Positions 44,228 to 53,109 are shown, numbered from the stretch's first letter. The stretch is 64,000 nt of DNA from VRUE01 sp963819755 (GCA_963819755.1 CAWFXB010000001.1:186001-250000), one strand, 5' to 3'. The notes: generated by a model from the letters alone, not told the origin. Made by a program: numbers and translations.

Positions 44228-44312
44228 GTGTCGTGTTAGGTCAGGCTTTCGCTCGCGCGAAGAGTGAGGCCCCACAGCATGTCGCGCGTTAGCGCGAAGA
44301 AAAAGCCGACTG
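44228..44312 (+). repeat. Intergenic repeat with palindromic centre, copy 2
   Basis: Counterpart of 43322-43388: GGCTTTCGCTCGCGCGAAGAG, GTGAGGCCCC, ACAGCATGTC, then a GCGCGTTAGCGCGAAG hairpin. The central palindrome is imperfect here. Confidence 0.4.
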
Positions 44313-44460
44313 AATGGTCGGCGCGTTGCTGCGAGTGCCGGTCTGAGATCGAACGGCTGTAGGTCGTCCCGGAAGGCCCGCTGCTGTATCAAGGAGTGGG
44401 GGAGGCGCAGAGAGGCCAGGCAGGTACGGGCGACTGCGCCTCCCGCGCGCGAATGCTTCG

Positions 44461-44816
44461 ATGGCCGGGGATACTGCCTTGGTGACATACGACGAAGACC
44501 TCGCCGGTCGGCTCCGCGAGCTCCTCCAAGCCGAGCGCGGCCTGACCGAGAAGAAGATGTTCGGCGGCCTGGCGTTCTTGATCGACGGAAACATGTCGGT
44601 GAGCGCGAGCAGCCGGGGTGGGCTGCTGGTGCGTGTCGATCCCGACGAAACCGAGAAGTTGCTCAGCGAGCCACATGCACACCCATTCGAGATGCGCAAC
44701 CGCGCGATGCAGGGTTGGCTTGGGTTGACGCCGAGGGGCTGCAGAGCAAGCGCCAGCTCGAGCAATGGGTTGCTCGCGGGGTCGCCTACGTCCGCTCGCT
44801 GCCTAGCAAGGGATAG
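44461..44816 (+). pseudogene. TfoX N-terminal-domain protein, frameshifted
   Basis: TfoX-N family: YDEDLAGRLRELLQAERGLTEKKMFGGLAFLIDGNMSVSA, LLVRVDPDETEKLL, FEMRNRAMQGWL. At about 44713 the expected ending VDAEGLQSKRQLEQWVARGVAYVRSLP lies in the next frame and stops at 44816. Otherwise the frame reads low-complexity serine-rich sequence to 44826. One inserted base explains it. Such stand-alone TfoX-N proteins are usually about 115 aa with unclear roles. Confidence 0.8.
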
Positions 44817-44858
44817 CTCTCCCTAATCGCCTGGACCGTCGAGCGCTAAGCTCAGCGC

Positions 44859-45104
44859 GTGCGACGCAACGTGGGCCTTCCGGTGTTGCTGGCCGGGGTT
44901 GCCGGCTTGGCGCTCCTGGTGCTCGGCATCGTCTACCTGACGGTGGAATGCCAGGCTCTGCCTGGATTCCTGGGACCGACCCGCGGCGATACCTCTCCCC
45001 GAACGGGGCTCGGGATCCTCAGCCTCGTGCTCGGCTTGGCGGCCTTGGCCCTCGCCTTCGTCGCCGCACGACGTCGCCCGCCGAGCGCTCCATTGCATTC
45101 TTGA
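44859..45104 (+). CDS. Small two-TM membrane protein
   Basis: 81 aa. Two hydrophobic helices (LLAGVAGLALLVLGIVYLTV and GILSLVLGLAALALAFVAA) with a charged loop containing a single Pro/Gly-rich turn. No family recognised. GTG start; its stop overlaps the TTG of the next gene. Confidence 0.7.
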   Translation: MRRNVGLPVLLAGVAGLALLVLGIVYLTVECQALPGFLGPTRGDTSPRTGLGILSLVLGLAALALAFVAARRRPPSAPLHS

Positions 45105-45490
45105 CTCCCGACCCCGAATCCGGCTCAGGAGTCTTCCGAAGCGCTGGGATCTCCTACCTGCGGATCCCCGCGGAGGACCCTATGCCGACCGCGGCCTTCT
45201 ACCGAAGCGTCTTTGGCTGGAGCGTGGATACCGATCGCCCCGATCCGAGCTTCGAAGACGGCACCGGGCATGTGATTGGCCACTTCGTTGCCGATCAGCC
45301 CGTGGCAGGCGAGGCTGGAATCCGCCCTTACATCTACGTCGAGAACATCGACGACGCCCTCGCGAAGGTCTCAGCCGACGGCGGCGAGGTTGTAACCGCG
45401 CCCTATGCGGAGGGGGATCTGTGGGTGGCCGTCTTCCGCGATCCAGCCGGCAACGTCCTCGGGGTCTGGCAACGCGGGCCGCGCGACTGA
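45101..45490 (+). CDS. VOC-family protein
   Basis: 129 aa. SYLRIPAEDPMPTAAFYRSVFGW, then IGHFVADQPVAGEAGIRPYIYVENIDDALAKVSADGGEVV and VAVFRDPAGNVLGVWQ, a typical antibiotic-resistance/glyoxalase-like VOC domain. TTG at 45101, overlapping the previous stop, is the best-supported start. Substrate unknown. Confidence 0.85.
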   Translation: MTPDPESGSGVFRSAGISYLRIPAEDPMPTAAFYRSVFGWSVDTDRPDPSFEDGTGHVIGHFVADQPVAGEAGIRPYIYVENIDDALAKVSADGGEVVTAPYAEGDLWVAVFRDPAGNVLGVWQRGPRD

Positions 45491-45553
45491 ATATTCCGCC
45501 CGGCGAACGACTGACAATTGAACGCTCGCCGAAGAGCTCATGGGAGGTCAGGG

Positions 45554-46729
45554 CTACGCAGGCGCTTCCTTCGAGGCCTTGCGCAAAGCCAAGCCGACAA
45601 ACGGGAAGACGAGAGTCGAGAGCATGGCGGCGCCGACCAGACCGGCCGCCGTCGAGGTCTTCATGTGCCCCGCCTCGACCGCGATCGTCGTGATCGCGAC
45701 CACAAGTGGAAGCTCGGTCGCGGAGTAAAAAGCCAGAGCGCCACGGTTGCGCATGTCGAACACGTTGCGGTAAAGCAGCATCGCCGGGATGCCGCGCACG
45801 ACCAGGAAGAGACCGAAGAACATCGCGAGCTTTGCCACGGCGGTGACCGAGCCGAGCGCATCGAGATTGAACGAGATTCCGCTCGTCACGAAGAAGAAGG
45901 GGACGAAGAAGCCGAAGCCGACGGCAGTCAGCTTCGACTCGAAGACACGCAGCTCGTGCCCTTGGAGCGCCATGCGGGTGATCAGGCCCGCGACGAACCC
46001 CCCGAGTAGGACGTCGAGGCCGATCTGGCTGGCGAGCAGCACCAGGCCGAAGACGAGGACCACCGTCACCCGTACGGCGAGCTGGCTGCTCGCCTCGAAG
46101 GTGCGCTCAAGGGCCGGCCAGCCGCGCCAGGCGAGGCCCATCGAGGCGAGCGCGACGCCGATCGCCAGCACCACGAAGGCGATCAGGATCACGGCCTCGT
46201 GCAGGGGGTGATCGGTCGAGAGGAAGAGCGTGACCAGGAGGACCGGCCCGAACTCACCGGCTCCTCCCGCGGCCAGCAGGTAGGTGCCGAAGCGCGTCTT
46301 CAGCTCGCCGTTGTCGCGGAGGATCGGGATCAGCGTGCCGATCGCCGTCGTCGCCATCGCCGAGCCGGTGTAGAGGAAGGAGTCGATGATCCCGGCGGCG
46401 GCGAGTACGCCGCCGATCGCGTAGGCGAGCCCCACCGAGAGCAGCCAGCCTGCGCCTCCAAGCTCCAGCGGCTTGCCCCGGATGCGCTCGAAGTCGATCT
46501 CATAGCCGGCGAAGAAGAAGAGCATCCCCAGGCCGAGGTTGGAGAAGAATTCGATGAAGCTGTCCGTGCCGGCGATGTCGAGGACCTGGGGACCGACGAG
46601 GATCCCCAGGAAGAGCTCCACGACGACCACCGGAGGTGCGAACCGGCCGGGAACGACGGCAACGGTGATCGCCGCCAGCGCGGCAACCAGGACGATCACG
46701 AAAAACGACTCGGTGTCGACGTGGATCAT
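45554..46729 (-). CDS. CPA2-type cation/proton antiporter (KefB/NapA-like)
   Basis: 391 aa, about 12 TM helices, transporter part only (no TrkA-N domain). Conserved pieces: VELFLGILVGPQVL, SNLGLGMLFFFAGYEIDFERI, ATTAIGTLIPILRDNGELKTRFG, AAGGAGEFGPVLLV in place of the ND/D-D motif region, and GFFVPFFFVTSGISFNLD. Exchanges Na+ or K+ for H+. Its absent nucleotide-binding domain suggests no KefC-type gating. Convergent neighbours on the right. Confidence 0.9.
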   Translation of the reverse strand: MIHVDTESFFVIVLVAALAAITVAVVPGRFAPPVVVVELFLGILVGPQVLDIAGTDSFIEFFSNLGLGMLFFFAGYEIDFERIRGKPLELGGAGWLLSVGLAYAIGGVLAAAGIIDSFLYTGSAMATTAIGTLIPILRDNGELKTRFGTYLLAAGGAGEFGPVLLVTLFLSTDHPLHEAVILIAFVVLAIGVALASMGLAWRGWPALERTFEASSQLAVRVTVVLVFGLVLLASQIGLDVLLGGFVAGLITRMALQGHELRVFESKLTAVGFGFFVPFFFVTSGISFNLDALGSVTAVAKLAMFFGLFLVVRGIPAMLLYRNVFDMRNRGALAFYSATELPLVVAITTIAVEAGHMKTSTAAGLVGAAMLSTLVFPFVGLALRKASKEAPA

Positions 46730-46806
46730 TTGGCCGTCGCGATCCTATGGCGCTGGGTGGTAGCCGATCCGGTGTCCTATCTCAGCGCTGGAGTCGCCGC
46801 GGTCGG

Positions 46807-47289
46807 CTATTTGCCGCCAACCTGATCGCGTTTGGGTTCTCGGCCCCTATCGTCGGCGATCGTGAACTGGCCCGCGATGACGATCAGATAGATGCAGGTG
46901 GCGAGAAAACCCACCAGAGGCCAGGCAAGCGCGCCATGGACGAGTGCCGCAACAAGAGACGAGCCGGCGATGGCGAGTCCAACTGACGGTAGGTGAAAGC
47001 CGCCCCAAAGTCGGACAGTCGGCTCTTTAGGCGTACGCAAGACTTGAGTCGCGCTGCCGTGGGCGGCTGCCCCGACCGCGGCGAACCCGGCGACGGCACC
47101 ACCGAGAAAGAGCAGCGCTTCCAAAGCGGCGGGGACTCCGCGGGCGTGCGTCGTAATCGCCCCGGACGTCCAGATCGTGAGCGTGTAGCCATACGGAGCG
47201 GCGCTCGTTGCGACCGCCGCCTGAAGGTGGGCTCGATAGCGTCCCGACACTCGCGGAAGAGTGCCATCGAGGGCGGACAAGGGCGGCAT
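46807..47289 (-). CDS. Predicted membrane protein
   Basis: About 160 aa with four hydrophobic helices (ALEALLFLGGAVAGFAAVGAAA; GLAIAGSSLVAALVHGALAWPLVGFLATCIYLIVIAG). No family recognised. ATG 47289 is the first credible start; a TTG at 47343 would overlap mihF by 14 bp. Function unknown. Confidence 0.55.
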   Translation of the reverse strand: MPPLSALDGTLPRVSGRYRAHLQAAVATSAAPYGYTLTIWTSGAITTHARGVPAALEALLFLGGAVAGFAAVGAAAHGSATQVLRTPKEPTVRLWGGFHLPSVGLAIAGSSLVAALVHGALAWPLVGFLATCIYLIVIAGQFTIADDRGREPKRDQVGGK

Positions 47290-47329
47290 GTGCCCAGCCG
47301 AGAGGCGAGAAGGGACCGCCCCGTCACCG

Positions 47330-47647
47330 CTAGGCCCCAGCAAGCGCTCGCGCGAGCTCCTCCCGCTGGCGCTCCGAAAGGCCTCCGATCGTCTTCAAGG
47401 GCGAGATGCGACATCGTTTGAGCAGGCGGTTGACACGTACCTGCCCATGCCCCGGCACGGCGAGGAGGATCTGCGACAGCCTTGCGGTCAGCAGAAACTC
47501 GGGTGGACTGATCACCAGCCTGGCGATGCTTATCCCACCCGAGCGGAGCTCCCGCTTGATCTCGGCACGTTGCCGGCGCACCTCGTTGGCACGTTGCAGC
47601 GCCTCCAGGCGCTGCAACGGCGGTCTCGTCTCCTGGGTCCCTGCCAC
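47330..47647 (-). CDS. mihF: Actinobacterial integration host factor (mIHF)
   Basis: 105 aa. The mIHF pattern is clear: LEALQRANEVRRQRAEIKRELRSGGISIARLV, VRVNRLLKRCRISPLKTIGGLSERQREELARAL, ending in the HhH-like motif that binds and bends DNA. mIHF is essential for phage L5 integration in mycobacteria and acts in nucleoid shaping. In most actinobacteria it lies next to gmk; here it is among membrane genes inside the island, so it is probably an extra paralogue. GTG start. Confidence 0.85.
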   Translation of the reverse strand: MAGTQETRPPLQRLEALQRANEVRRQRAEIKRELRSGGISIARLVISPPEFLLTARLSQILLAVPGHGQVRVNRLLKRCRISPLKTIGGLSERQREELARALAGA

Positions 47648-47680
47648 CTCATCGATCTTAGGTTCCTTCCATCGGGAAGC

Positions 47681-49105
47681 CTATTTTGCCTCGCCGCCGG
47701 ACTCGGCTTCGACGACGGCTTGAGCGATGCCGCGGGGACGCCCGGCGCGAACCCAGAACCGATAGAGCACGAAGGCGATGAATGATGCGGCGAGCATCGA
47801 GGCGATCGGGTCTCCGCGGGAGAGGTTGACAACGAGCGTGAAGGCGACGAGCAGCGCGCCGAGCAGGCTGATCGCCATCGAGGCAAAGCGGCGCTCTGCG
47901 CGATCGAACTTGGCCATTGCCACCAGCCCGACGAGGAAGCTCATGAAGACCGAGACCGCGTAGAAGAGCACGAGTGCCTGGTCGTTGGCACCGGCGGCGA
48001 GCACGACGATGGCGGAGATGAGGAGAAAGGCCAGCACCGCCCAGTAGGGAGTGTGGTGGCGGTTGGTCGAGCCCAGTTGTGGATGAAGGATTCCCGTCGT
48101 CTGCCCGCCGACGTGGGTGCGGCGCGCGAGGGCTTTGAGCAGCCCTGGACCAGCCTGAAAGGAGGAGCTCGCAGCGGCGAGCAGCAGCAGTGCGGTGAAG
48201 AGCTGAAAGGCGGCGAAGAGGTGCGGCCCGACGCTTACCTTGGCGATGTCGGCGATCTGAGTCGAGTCGTGGGGTGGGATGCCGATGTGAAGGCGCACGG
48301 CGATCGCCGTCAGGCCGAGGGTCAGCGTGCCGACGACGCCGAGCGTCAGCCAAAGGGTGACTCGCCCGAAGCGCCGCCGGCCCTCGTCATCCAGCTGACC
48401 CAGCTGGGCGATGGCTGACGAAGGCGCCTCGACCCCGGTGGCCAGCGCCATCGCCACCGGGAAGGCAAGCAGGATCGCCACGAACGCGGAATGGCCCGGT
48501 GCGCTCGATGCCGGAGCATGGTGGGCCGGCACCTCAGCGCCAAGACCGCCGATCAGGACGGCGACGCCGAGCCCGACGAAGGCAACGGTCATCACGGCGA
48601 ATACGGCACGTCCGAGGTGCCCAAACCAGGTGAGGCCAGCGACTGCAACCAGCACGATCAGGGCAAGCGGCATTCGCAGGCCGGCGATAGAGGGCACGTA
48701 GGCGATCACAGCCGAGGCCGAGGCCGAGACGCTGATCGCGATGGTGAGCACGAAGTCGACGATCAGCGCTCCGATCGGGATGAACGCCCATCCCTCCCCG
48801 AATGCGGCCCCCGCCGCGGCGGCAGCGCCTCCACCGGCGGGGAAGCGGGCGACGAGCTGGTGGTAGTTGGCGATGATGATCGCGATCAGCCCGATGACGA
48901 GTCCCATCGTCGGAAGCAGCAGCGCCAGGTCGCCGTGCAGGGAGCGCAGCGCGGCCTCGATCGCATAGGCGACGGATGAGACCGGATCGGCCATCACCGC
49001 GAAGGCGAAGGCCGCCAGCAGAGCGGGACGACTGAAGAGCACGCGCCCCGCTCGCTTGCCGGCGCCGGCTACGCGGTCAGGGGTGTGGTTGGGATTGGTG
49101 TCCAT
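47681..49105 (-). CDS. APC-superfamily permease
   Basis: 474 aa, about 12 TM helices. Near the N-terminus AFAFAVMADPVSSVAYAIEAA is the substrate-binding TM1 of APC/KimA-like permeases; GVEAPSSAIAQLGQLDDEGRRRFGRVTLWLTLG is the TM6/7 region, and FQAGPGLLKALARRTHVGGQTTGILHPQLGSTNRHHTPYW is typical of this group. It lacks a C-terminal USP domain. ATG 49105 rather than 49165. Amino-acid or K+ uptake cannot be separated. A palindrome lies in the leader. Confidence 0.85.
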   Translation of the reverse strand: MDTNPNHTPDRVAGAGKRAGRVLFSRPALLAAFAFAVMADPVSSVAYAIEAALRSLHGDLALLLPTMGLVIGLIAIIIANYHQLVARFPAGGGAAAAAGAAFGEGWAFIPIGALIVDFVLTIAISVSASASAVIAYVPSIAGLRMPLALIVLVAVAGLTWFGHLGRAVFAVMTVAFVGLGVAVLIGGLGAEVPAHHAPASSAPGHSAFVAILLAFPVAMALATGVEAPSSAIAQLGQLDDEGRRRFGRVTLWLTLGVVGTLTLGLTAIAVRLHIGIPPHDSTQIADIAKVSVGPHLFAAFQLFTALLLLAAASSSFQAGPGLLKALARRTHVGGQTTGILHPQLGSTNRHHTPYWAVLAFLLISAIVVLAAGANDQALVLFYAVSVFMSFLVGLVAMAKFDRAERRFASMAISLLGALLVAFTLVVNLSRGDPIASMLAASFIAFVLYRFWVRAGRPRGIAQAVVEAESGGEAK

Positions 49106-49118
49106 GGAAGCGCCCAGG

Positions 49119-49136
49119 GGTCGGCACGTGCCGACC
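49119..49136 (-). promoter_or_regulatory. 18-bp perfect palindrome in the permease leader
   Basis: GGTCGGCACGTGCCGACC, 14 bp before the permease ATG, in a GC-rich leader. It could be an operator or a stem occluding the ribosome site. I found no match to a riboswitch class by eye. Confidence 0.5.
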
Positions 49137-49303
49137 AGGCTTCCCGGCTCACCTCGTGAAGACAATACTTCGACGAGCTCAGAACGTTCGCGGAGGAGCG
49201 CGAGGCTGTCGGCTCCGCCAGGCCAAGCATCGGGCAGTTCGATGGCTACGCCTTGCGATTGCCTTCAAAGGAAGAAGACGCAGACGTAGTAGATGCCTCT
49301 GAG

Positions 49304-49663
49304 CTAGTCGATGACGATGAGCATGGCGCTCAGCAACCCGAGTGCCATGCCACTCAGCGCTAGCGCCAGGTGCGCGAAATGAGGTGGATCGGGGAACTGG
49401 CCCTCCGCCAGAGCCCGCTCCACCGTTGTGCGGCGGAGGCTGCCAAAGGCCATCACAGCGACGCCGTAGATGGCGAAGCAGACCCCCACGACGCTATAGG
49501 GCCACTTCGCTGCAGTGTGGTCGAGTCCCGGAATGACCCGGCCCACCGCCAGCGCCACCGCCAGCGCGGTCAAGCCCGTCCGCCACCAGGCCAGCTCCGT
49601 GCGTTCGCTGGCGAGGCGGGTGCGTCGCGTCGCGTCGGTTGTTTCATTCAGTGAAGGCCCCAT
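49304..49663 (-). CDS. DUF202 membrane protein
   Basis: 119 aa. LASERTELAWWRTGLTALAVALAVGRVIPG is the DUF202 signature, with three TM helices. Family members sit near transporter or YidH-type genes; function is unknown. ATG at 49663. Confidence 0.85.
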   Translation of the reverse strand: MGPSLNETTDATRRTRLASERTELAWWRTGLTALAVALAVGRVIPGLDHTAAKWPYSVVGVCFAIYGVAVMAFGSLRRTTVERALAEGQFPDPPHFAHLALALSGMALGLLSAMLIVID

Positions 49664-49720
49664 CGTCGAGCTGTTCTCGGTTTCGACCTCGTGGGGGCGA
49701 TCTCCTTGCCAAAGGTCGGA

Positions 49721-49864
49721 ATGAGCAAGGAAGTCCTAGTGCGATGCGCCACCCCCGAGGACATCGAGGCGATGTGTGCGATCTATAGCGCCGCGATCGC
49801 CGAACGGACCGCGACGTCAAGCATCCGTCTGGGTTCGGGTTCCAGGGCTCAAGTTCGGCTCTAG
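49721..49864 (+). pseudogene. Truncated phosphinothricin-acetyltransferase-type GNAT
   Basis: 47 codons: MSKEVLVRCATPEDIEAMCAIYSAAIAERTAT is the first 32 residues of a PAT-like GNAT (VRxATxxDxxAIxxIYNxxI); then the sequence becomes unrelated and stops at 49864. The acetyl-CoA site is missing. A gene remnant. Confidence 0.65.
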
Positions 49865-49924
49865 GACGGTCGATCTGGCAGATGAGCCACGCCCACGCGT
49901 GCGGCCAAGTCGAGCGTCTAATTC

Positions 49925-51664
49925 GTGAGGACAACGGCAACCAACAGCAGAGCTTCAGGGGGACGATGGCTCGCAGCCACCTTTCTTCTTGCGTCATGCC
50001 TGGTTCTAACCTCCGCTTCTGCCGCCCAGGCAAAACCCAGCTGCGACGGCAAGCCGGCGACCATCGTTTCGAACGCGCCAACGATCACCGGAACCAAAGC
50101 CCCCGATGTGATCGTCGCCGGTCCGGGGGACAACGTGATCCGCGGCGAAGGCGGCAACGACGCGATCTGCGGCGGGGAAGGGGACGACACGGTCTACGGT
50201 GGCCGCGGCAACGACACCCTCTTCGGCGAAGGCGGCAACGACACCCTCTACGGTGAACGCGGCTCCGACGACCTCGACGGCGGAGCCGGGGAAGATCTGC
50301 TTCTCGGCGCGACTGGAAATGATGAACTGAACGGTGGAGCGGGCGATCACGACCAGCTCCTCGGCGGCCCCGGTGACGACTCTCTCTCGGGAGGCGAAGG
50401 CGACTTCGACGTTCTCACCGGCGGCCCCGGCAACGACTCAATCGACGGCGGAGCCGGCGCCCACGACATCGCCTCCTACGCGGGCACGGGCGGTGCGGTA
50501 GCGATCAACCTGGAAGCCGGCACGGTGAGCGGCGCCGAGGGCGAGCAGCTGAGCGGGATCGAGGACGCGATCGGCGGCTCGGGCGACGACACGCTGATCG
50601 GCTCGGCGGCTTCCCCCAACCGCCTCGACGGCGGCCCCGGTAACGATCACCTCGTCGCTGCCGGCGCAGCAGACGAAGCCTTCGGCGGGCCGGGCAGCGA
50701 CGCCTGCACCGGCTTCAGCGCGGAAACGTCCTGCGGCCCCATGGCGGGCGGAAGCGGGACCGCGGTCGAGCTCTACAAGAGCATCGACGAAGCGACGAGC
50801 CTGATCGTCACCGGTAACGGCGGCGTCGATAGCGCCACCGTGAGCTTTGGCGGCGGCACCTACACGGTGCAGGGCGCGCCCAGCGCCAATCCGATCCTGC
50901 TCGGCGATCCCAACTCGGGCGGCTGCTCGCGCGACCCGGGCTCGGACTCAGTCTCCTGCCAGGGCCCTATCTCCACGATCCAAGCCTCGCTTGGGGCGGG
51001 CGAGGACACCTTCACCGTCGACCCCAGTGTTCCCGCCAGCGTCTCCTCGACCATCGACGGCGGCCCCGGCTCAGACACGCTGCGCGGCGGAGAAGGCGAC
51101 GACACGATCTACGCCGGTGACGATCACGTCCCTGACACCCTCGAAGGCGGCGGCGGGGATGACGTGCTCTACGGGATCAACATCTTCCATCCCCGCAAGG
51201 ATTCCGGCGCGGCGACGATGCGTGGCGGCCCCGGCGACGATCTCCTGATCGGCGGCCAGCCCTGTGACGGCGATCTCTTCGACGGCGGGACGGGCGACAA
51301 CGACAGCGCCTCCTTCGCCCGTGTTCGCAACAGCGGCGTCTTCGTCCAGGCAACGATCGGCGGGGCAGTTCTCGATCCCGATGTCGCTGGCTGCAATGCC
51401 GGGCACATCGAAGACAGCGTCGAGAAGATCGAGGGCTCTCCGGGCAACGACATCCTCACCGGGGACGAAGGGCCGAACACGCTCTTGGGCCGCGGAGGCG
51501 ACGATCGCCTCGACGGCAAGGGCGGCTTCGACGATTGCGTCGGGGGCACTGGCAACAACGAAATCACCAACTGCGAGTACGGAGACTCCGGCGCTCGGCA
51601 CCTGCGCAAGCGCGCCAGCCGCCACAAGCTCGCGGTGTTGCGCCGCATCGTCGCTCAGCGTTAG
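49925..51664 (+). CDS. Secreted RTX (hemolysin-type calcium-binding) repeat protein
   Basis: 579 aa. Signal peptide (LAATFLLASCLVLTSASAAQA). About 20 nonapeptide repeats GGxGxDxLx in three clusters (first at about 60-140: GEGGNDAICGGEGDDTVYGG..., then about 350-370 and 480-505) bind Ca2+ and fold as beta-rolls; the parts between are beta-rich. No catalytic domain seen. GTG 49925. First of three RTX proteins here. No RTX type I exporter nearby, so Sec or Tat export with an N-terminal signal is assumed. Confidence 0.85.
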   Translation: MRTTATNSRASGGRWLAATFLLASCLVLTSASAAQAKPSCDGKPATIVSNAPTITGTKAPDVIVAGPGDNVIRGEGGNDAICGGEGDDTVYGGRGNDTLFGEGGNDTLYGERGSDDLDGGAGEDLLLGATGNDELNGGAGDHDQLLGGPGDDSLSGGEGDFDVLTGGPGNDSIDGGAGAHDIASYAGTGGAVAINLEAGTVSGAEGEQLSGIEDAIGGSGDDTLIGSAASPNRLDGGPGNDHLVAAGAADEAFGGPGSDACTGFSAETSCGPMAGGSGTAVELYKSIDEATSLIVTGNGGVDSATVSFGGGTYTVQGAPSANPILLGDPNSGGCSRDPGSDSVSCQGPISTIQASLGAGEDTFTVDPSVPASVSSTIDGGPGSDTLRGGEGDDTIYAGDDHVPDTLEGGGGDDVLYGINIFHPRKDSGAATMRGGPGDDLLIGGQPCDGDLFDGGTGDNDSASFARVRNSGVFVQATIGGAVLDPDVAGCNAGHIEDSVEKIEGSPGNDILTGDEGPNTLLGRGGDDRLDGKGGFDDCVGGTGNNEITNCEYGDSGARHLRKRASRHKLAVLRRIVAQR

Positions 51665-51708
51665 ATGTTTCAGAACCAGTCTCCTCGTAACGAGGCTGGG
51701 CCGAAGCG

Positions 51709-52320
51709 ATGCCATCCCTACCGAAGAAACTGACCCTGATCTTTGTCCTTGCCGCGATCACCCAAACTACGACGATCGCCCGCGCAGGCCAGGCGAGCGA
51801 TCCGGTGATGGTTACGGCTCAGGCGAGCGCCTCAACCGCGGCTCGCCACTTCAACCTCGTCCTCGCCGGCAGCTCCGGCCCGAACGAAATCCACATCTTC
51901 CTCAGCCTCGATGGGCGCACCTACGTGATCGACTCCGTCTCGGCGCTGGAAGCAAGCGGCGACGTATGTGTCAACCCGCCCGAAAACCCGAACGAGCTGA
52001 CCTGCGAAGCGGCCGCGATCAACGGCTTCTGGTTCAACGGCGGCGCTGGGGATGACGTGGTGATCGTCGGGCGCAGCGTCCCGGCCCCGTCGACCCTACG
52101 CGGCGGTCCTGGGAACGACACGCTGGTCGGGGGCGCCGGCAACGACAAACTGAGAGGCGGTCCCGGCGACGACACGCTGGTCGGCCGCGGCGGCGGAGAC
52201 TGGTTCTACGGCGGGCCGGGCAACGACAAGCTGGTCGGCGGGGCAGGTGAAGACACCTGCATCGGCGGCTCAGGCCAGGACACAGGGGTCTCCTGCGAGA
52301 CCGCCAGGGAAATCCCCTAG
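51709..52320 (+). CDS. Secreted RTX-repeat protein, short
   Basis: 203 aa. Signal peptide (LTLIFVLAAITQTTTIARA); a beta domain (FNLVLAGSSGPNEIHIFLSLDGRTYVI with two cysteines at VCVNPPENPNELTCEA), then about six RTX repeats GGPGNDTLVGGAGNDKL. Ends CETAREIP. Same repeat style as the upstream gene and the large opposite-strand one. Confidence 0.85.
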   Translation: MPSLPKKLTLIFVLAAITQTTTIARAGQASDPVMVTAQASASTAARHFNLVLAGSSGPNEIHIFLSLDGRTYVIDSVSALEASGDVCVNPPENPNELTCEAAAINGFWFNGGAGDDVVIVGRSVPAPSTLRGGPGNDTLVGGAGNDKLRGGPGDDTLVGRGGGDWFYGGPGNDKLVGGAGEDTCIGGSGQDTGVSCETAREIP

Positions 52321-52341
52321 AAGCGCTAGCCTGCACCGACG

Positions 52342-52506
52342 ATGTTGAGCGGCCTTGAGAATCCCACCCACCTTCTCTTCATCCTCATCGTGGCGGCGCT
52401 GGTCCTCGGCCCCAAACGCCTGCCCTCGATCGGGCGCTCGGTAGGGGCGGGCATCCGCGAGTTTCGCGATTCCCTGTCTGCCGGCGAGAACGACGACGAC
52501 TCCTAG
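52342..52506 (+). CDS. tatA: TatA-family twin-arginine translocase protein
   Basis: 54 aa. TM helix LLFILIVAALVLGPKRLPSIGR with the family hinge GPKRLP, then the amphipathic helix SVGAGIREFRDSLSAG and an acidic tail. Below usual gene-length cut-offs. TatA forms the pore for folded-protein export. It is in the same frame as the downstream DedA protein with only one TAG between. ATG at 52342. Confidence 0.8.
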   Translation: MLSGLENPTHLLFILIVAALVLGPKRLPSIGRSVGAGIREFRDSLSAGENDDDS

Positions 52507-52539
52507 CGCCATCGCCGGGAACGGGATCACGTCCTCGCG

Positions 52540-53109
52540 CTGATCGACAGCCCCGCCCATCTCGGCTACCTCGCCCTCGCCGCCCTGATAGGTGCCGAGT
52601 CCGCGGGCGTGCCGCTGCCCGGCGAGACGGCACTGATCGCCGCCGCCGTCCTCGCCCACAGCGGCGAACTGCGGATCGAGCTGGTGATCCCGATCGCGGC
52701 CGCAGCGGCGATCGTAGGCGACAACATCGGCTACGTGATCGGGCGAAGGGGTGGTCGTGCGCTGCTGCTTCTCCCTGGTCCCTTCCGGGCGCGGCGCGAA
52801 GCGTTCCTCGAGCAGGGCGAGCCCTTCTTCGAGCGCCACGGCCCCAAGGCGGTCTTCCTGGGCCGCTTCACTGCCGTGCTGCGAGTCGCGGTCGCCTGGC
52901 TCGCCGGCGCGCACCGGATGCGCTGGGCGGTCTTCTCCTTCTGGAACGCCCTCGGCGCGATCGCCTGGGCGTGCGCGGTGGGCTTGCTCGCCTACCTCCT
53001 CGGCCCGGTAGTGGAGCGCTTCTTCGCGGTCTTCGGCCTCGCCAGCGCCCTCGCGGGCGTGGCGCTGCTCTACGTCCTCATTGTGCGCAGGCGCCGCTCG
53101 GCCGGCTGA
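52540..53109 (+). CDS. DedA-family membrane protein with no canonical start at its true N-terminus
   Basis: About 189 aa in frame with tatA. IDSPAHLGYLALAALIGAESAGVPLPGETALIAAAVLA opens with the DedA P-G-E motif; GRRGGRAL, FFERHGPKAVFLGRFTAVLRVAVAWLAGAHRMRW and the NALGAIAW helix follow. The first canonical GTG (52609) lies inside the PGE motif, so CTG 52540, ATC, or readthrough of the tatA TAG at 52504-52506 should supply the start. DedA proteins move phosphatidylglycerol or undecaprenyl phosphate. Confidence 0.75.
   Translation: MIDSPAHLGYLALAALIGAESAGVPLPGETALIAAAVLAHSGELRIELVIPIAAAAAIVGDNIGYVIGRRGGRALLLLPGPFRARREAFLEQGEPFFERHGPKAVFLGRFTAVLRVAVAWLAGAHRMRWAVFSFWNALGAIAWACAVGLLAYLLGPVVERFFAVFGLASALAGVALLYVLIVRRRRSAG

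Larger units (their letters stand above)
44090..44460 (+). other. Intergenic region with terminator and repeat
   Basis: 371 bp: terminator 44102-44141 and repeat copy 2 at 44228-44312; otherwise nothing recognisable. Confidence 0.5.

Noticed and set aside
49106..49240. ydaO (c-di-AMP) or cobalamin riboswitch before the permease
   Set aside because: None of the conserved blocks could be found by eye; only a palindrome is kept.
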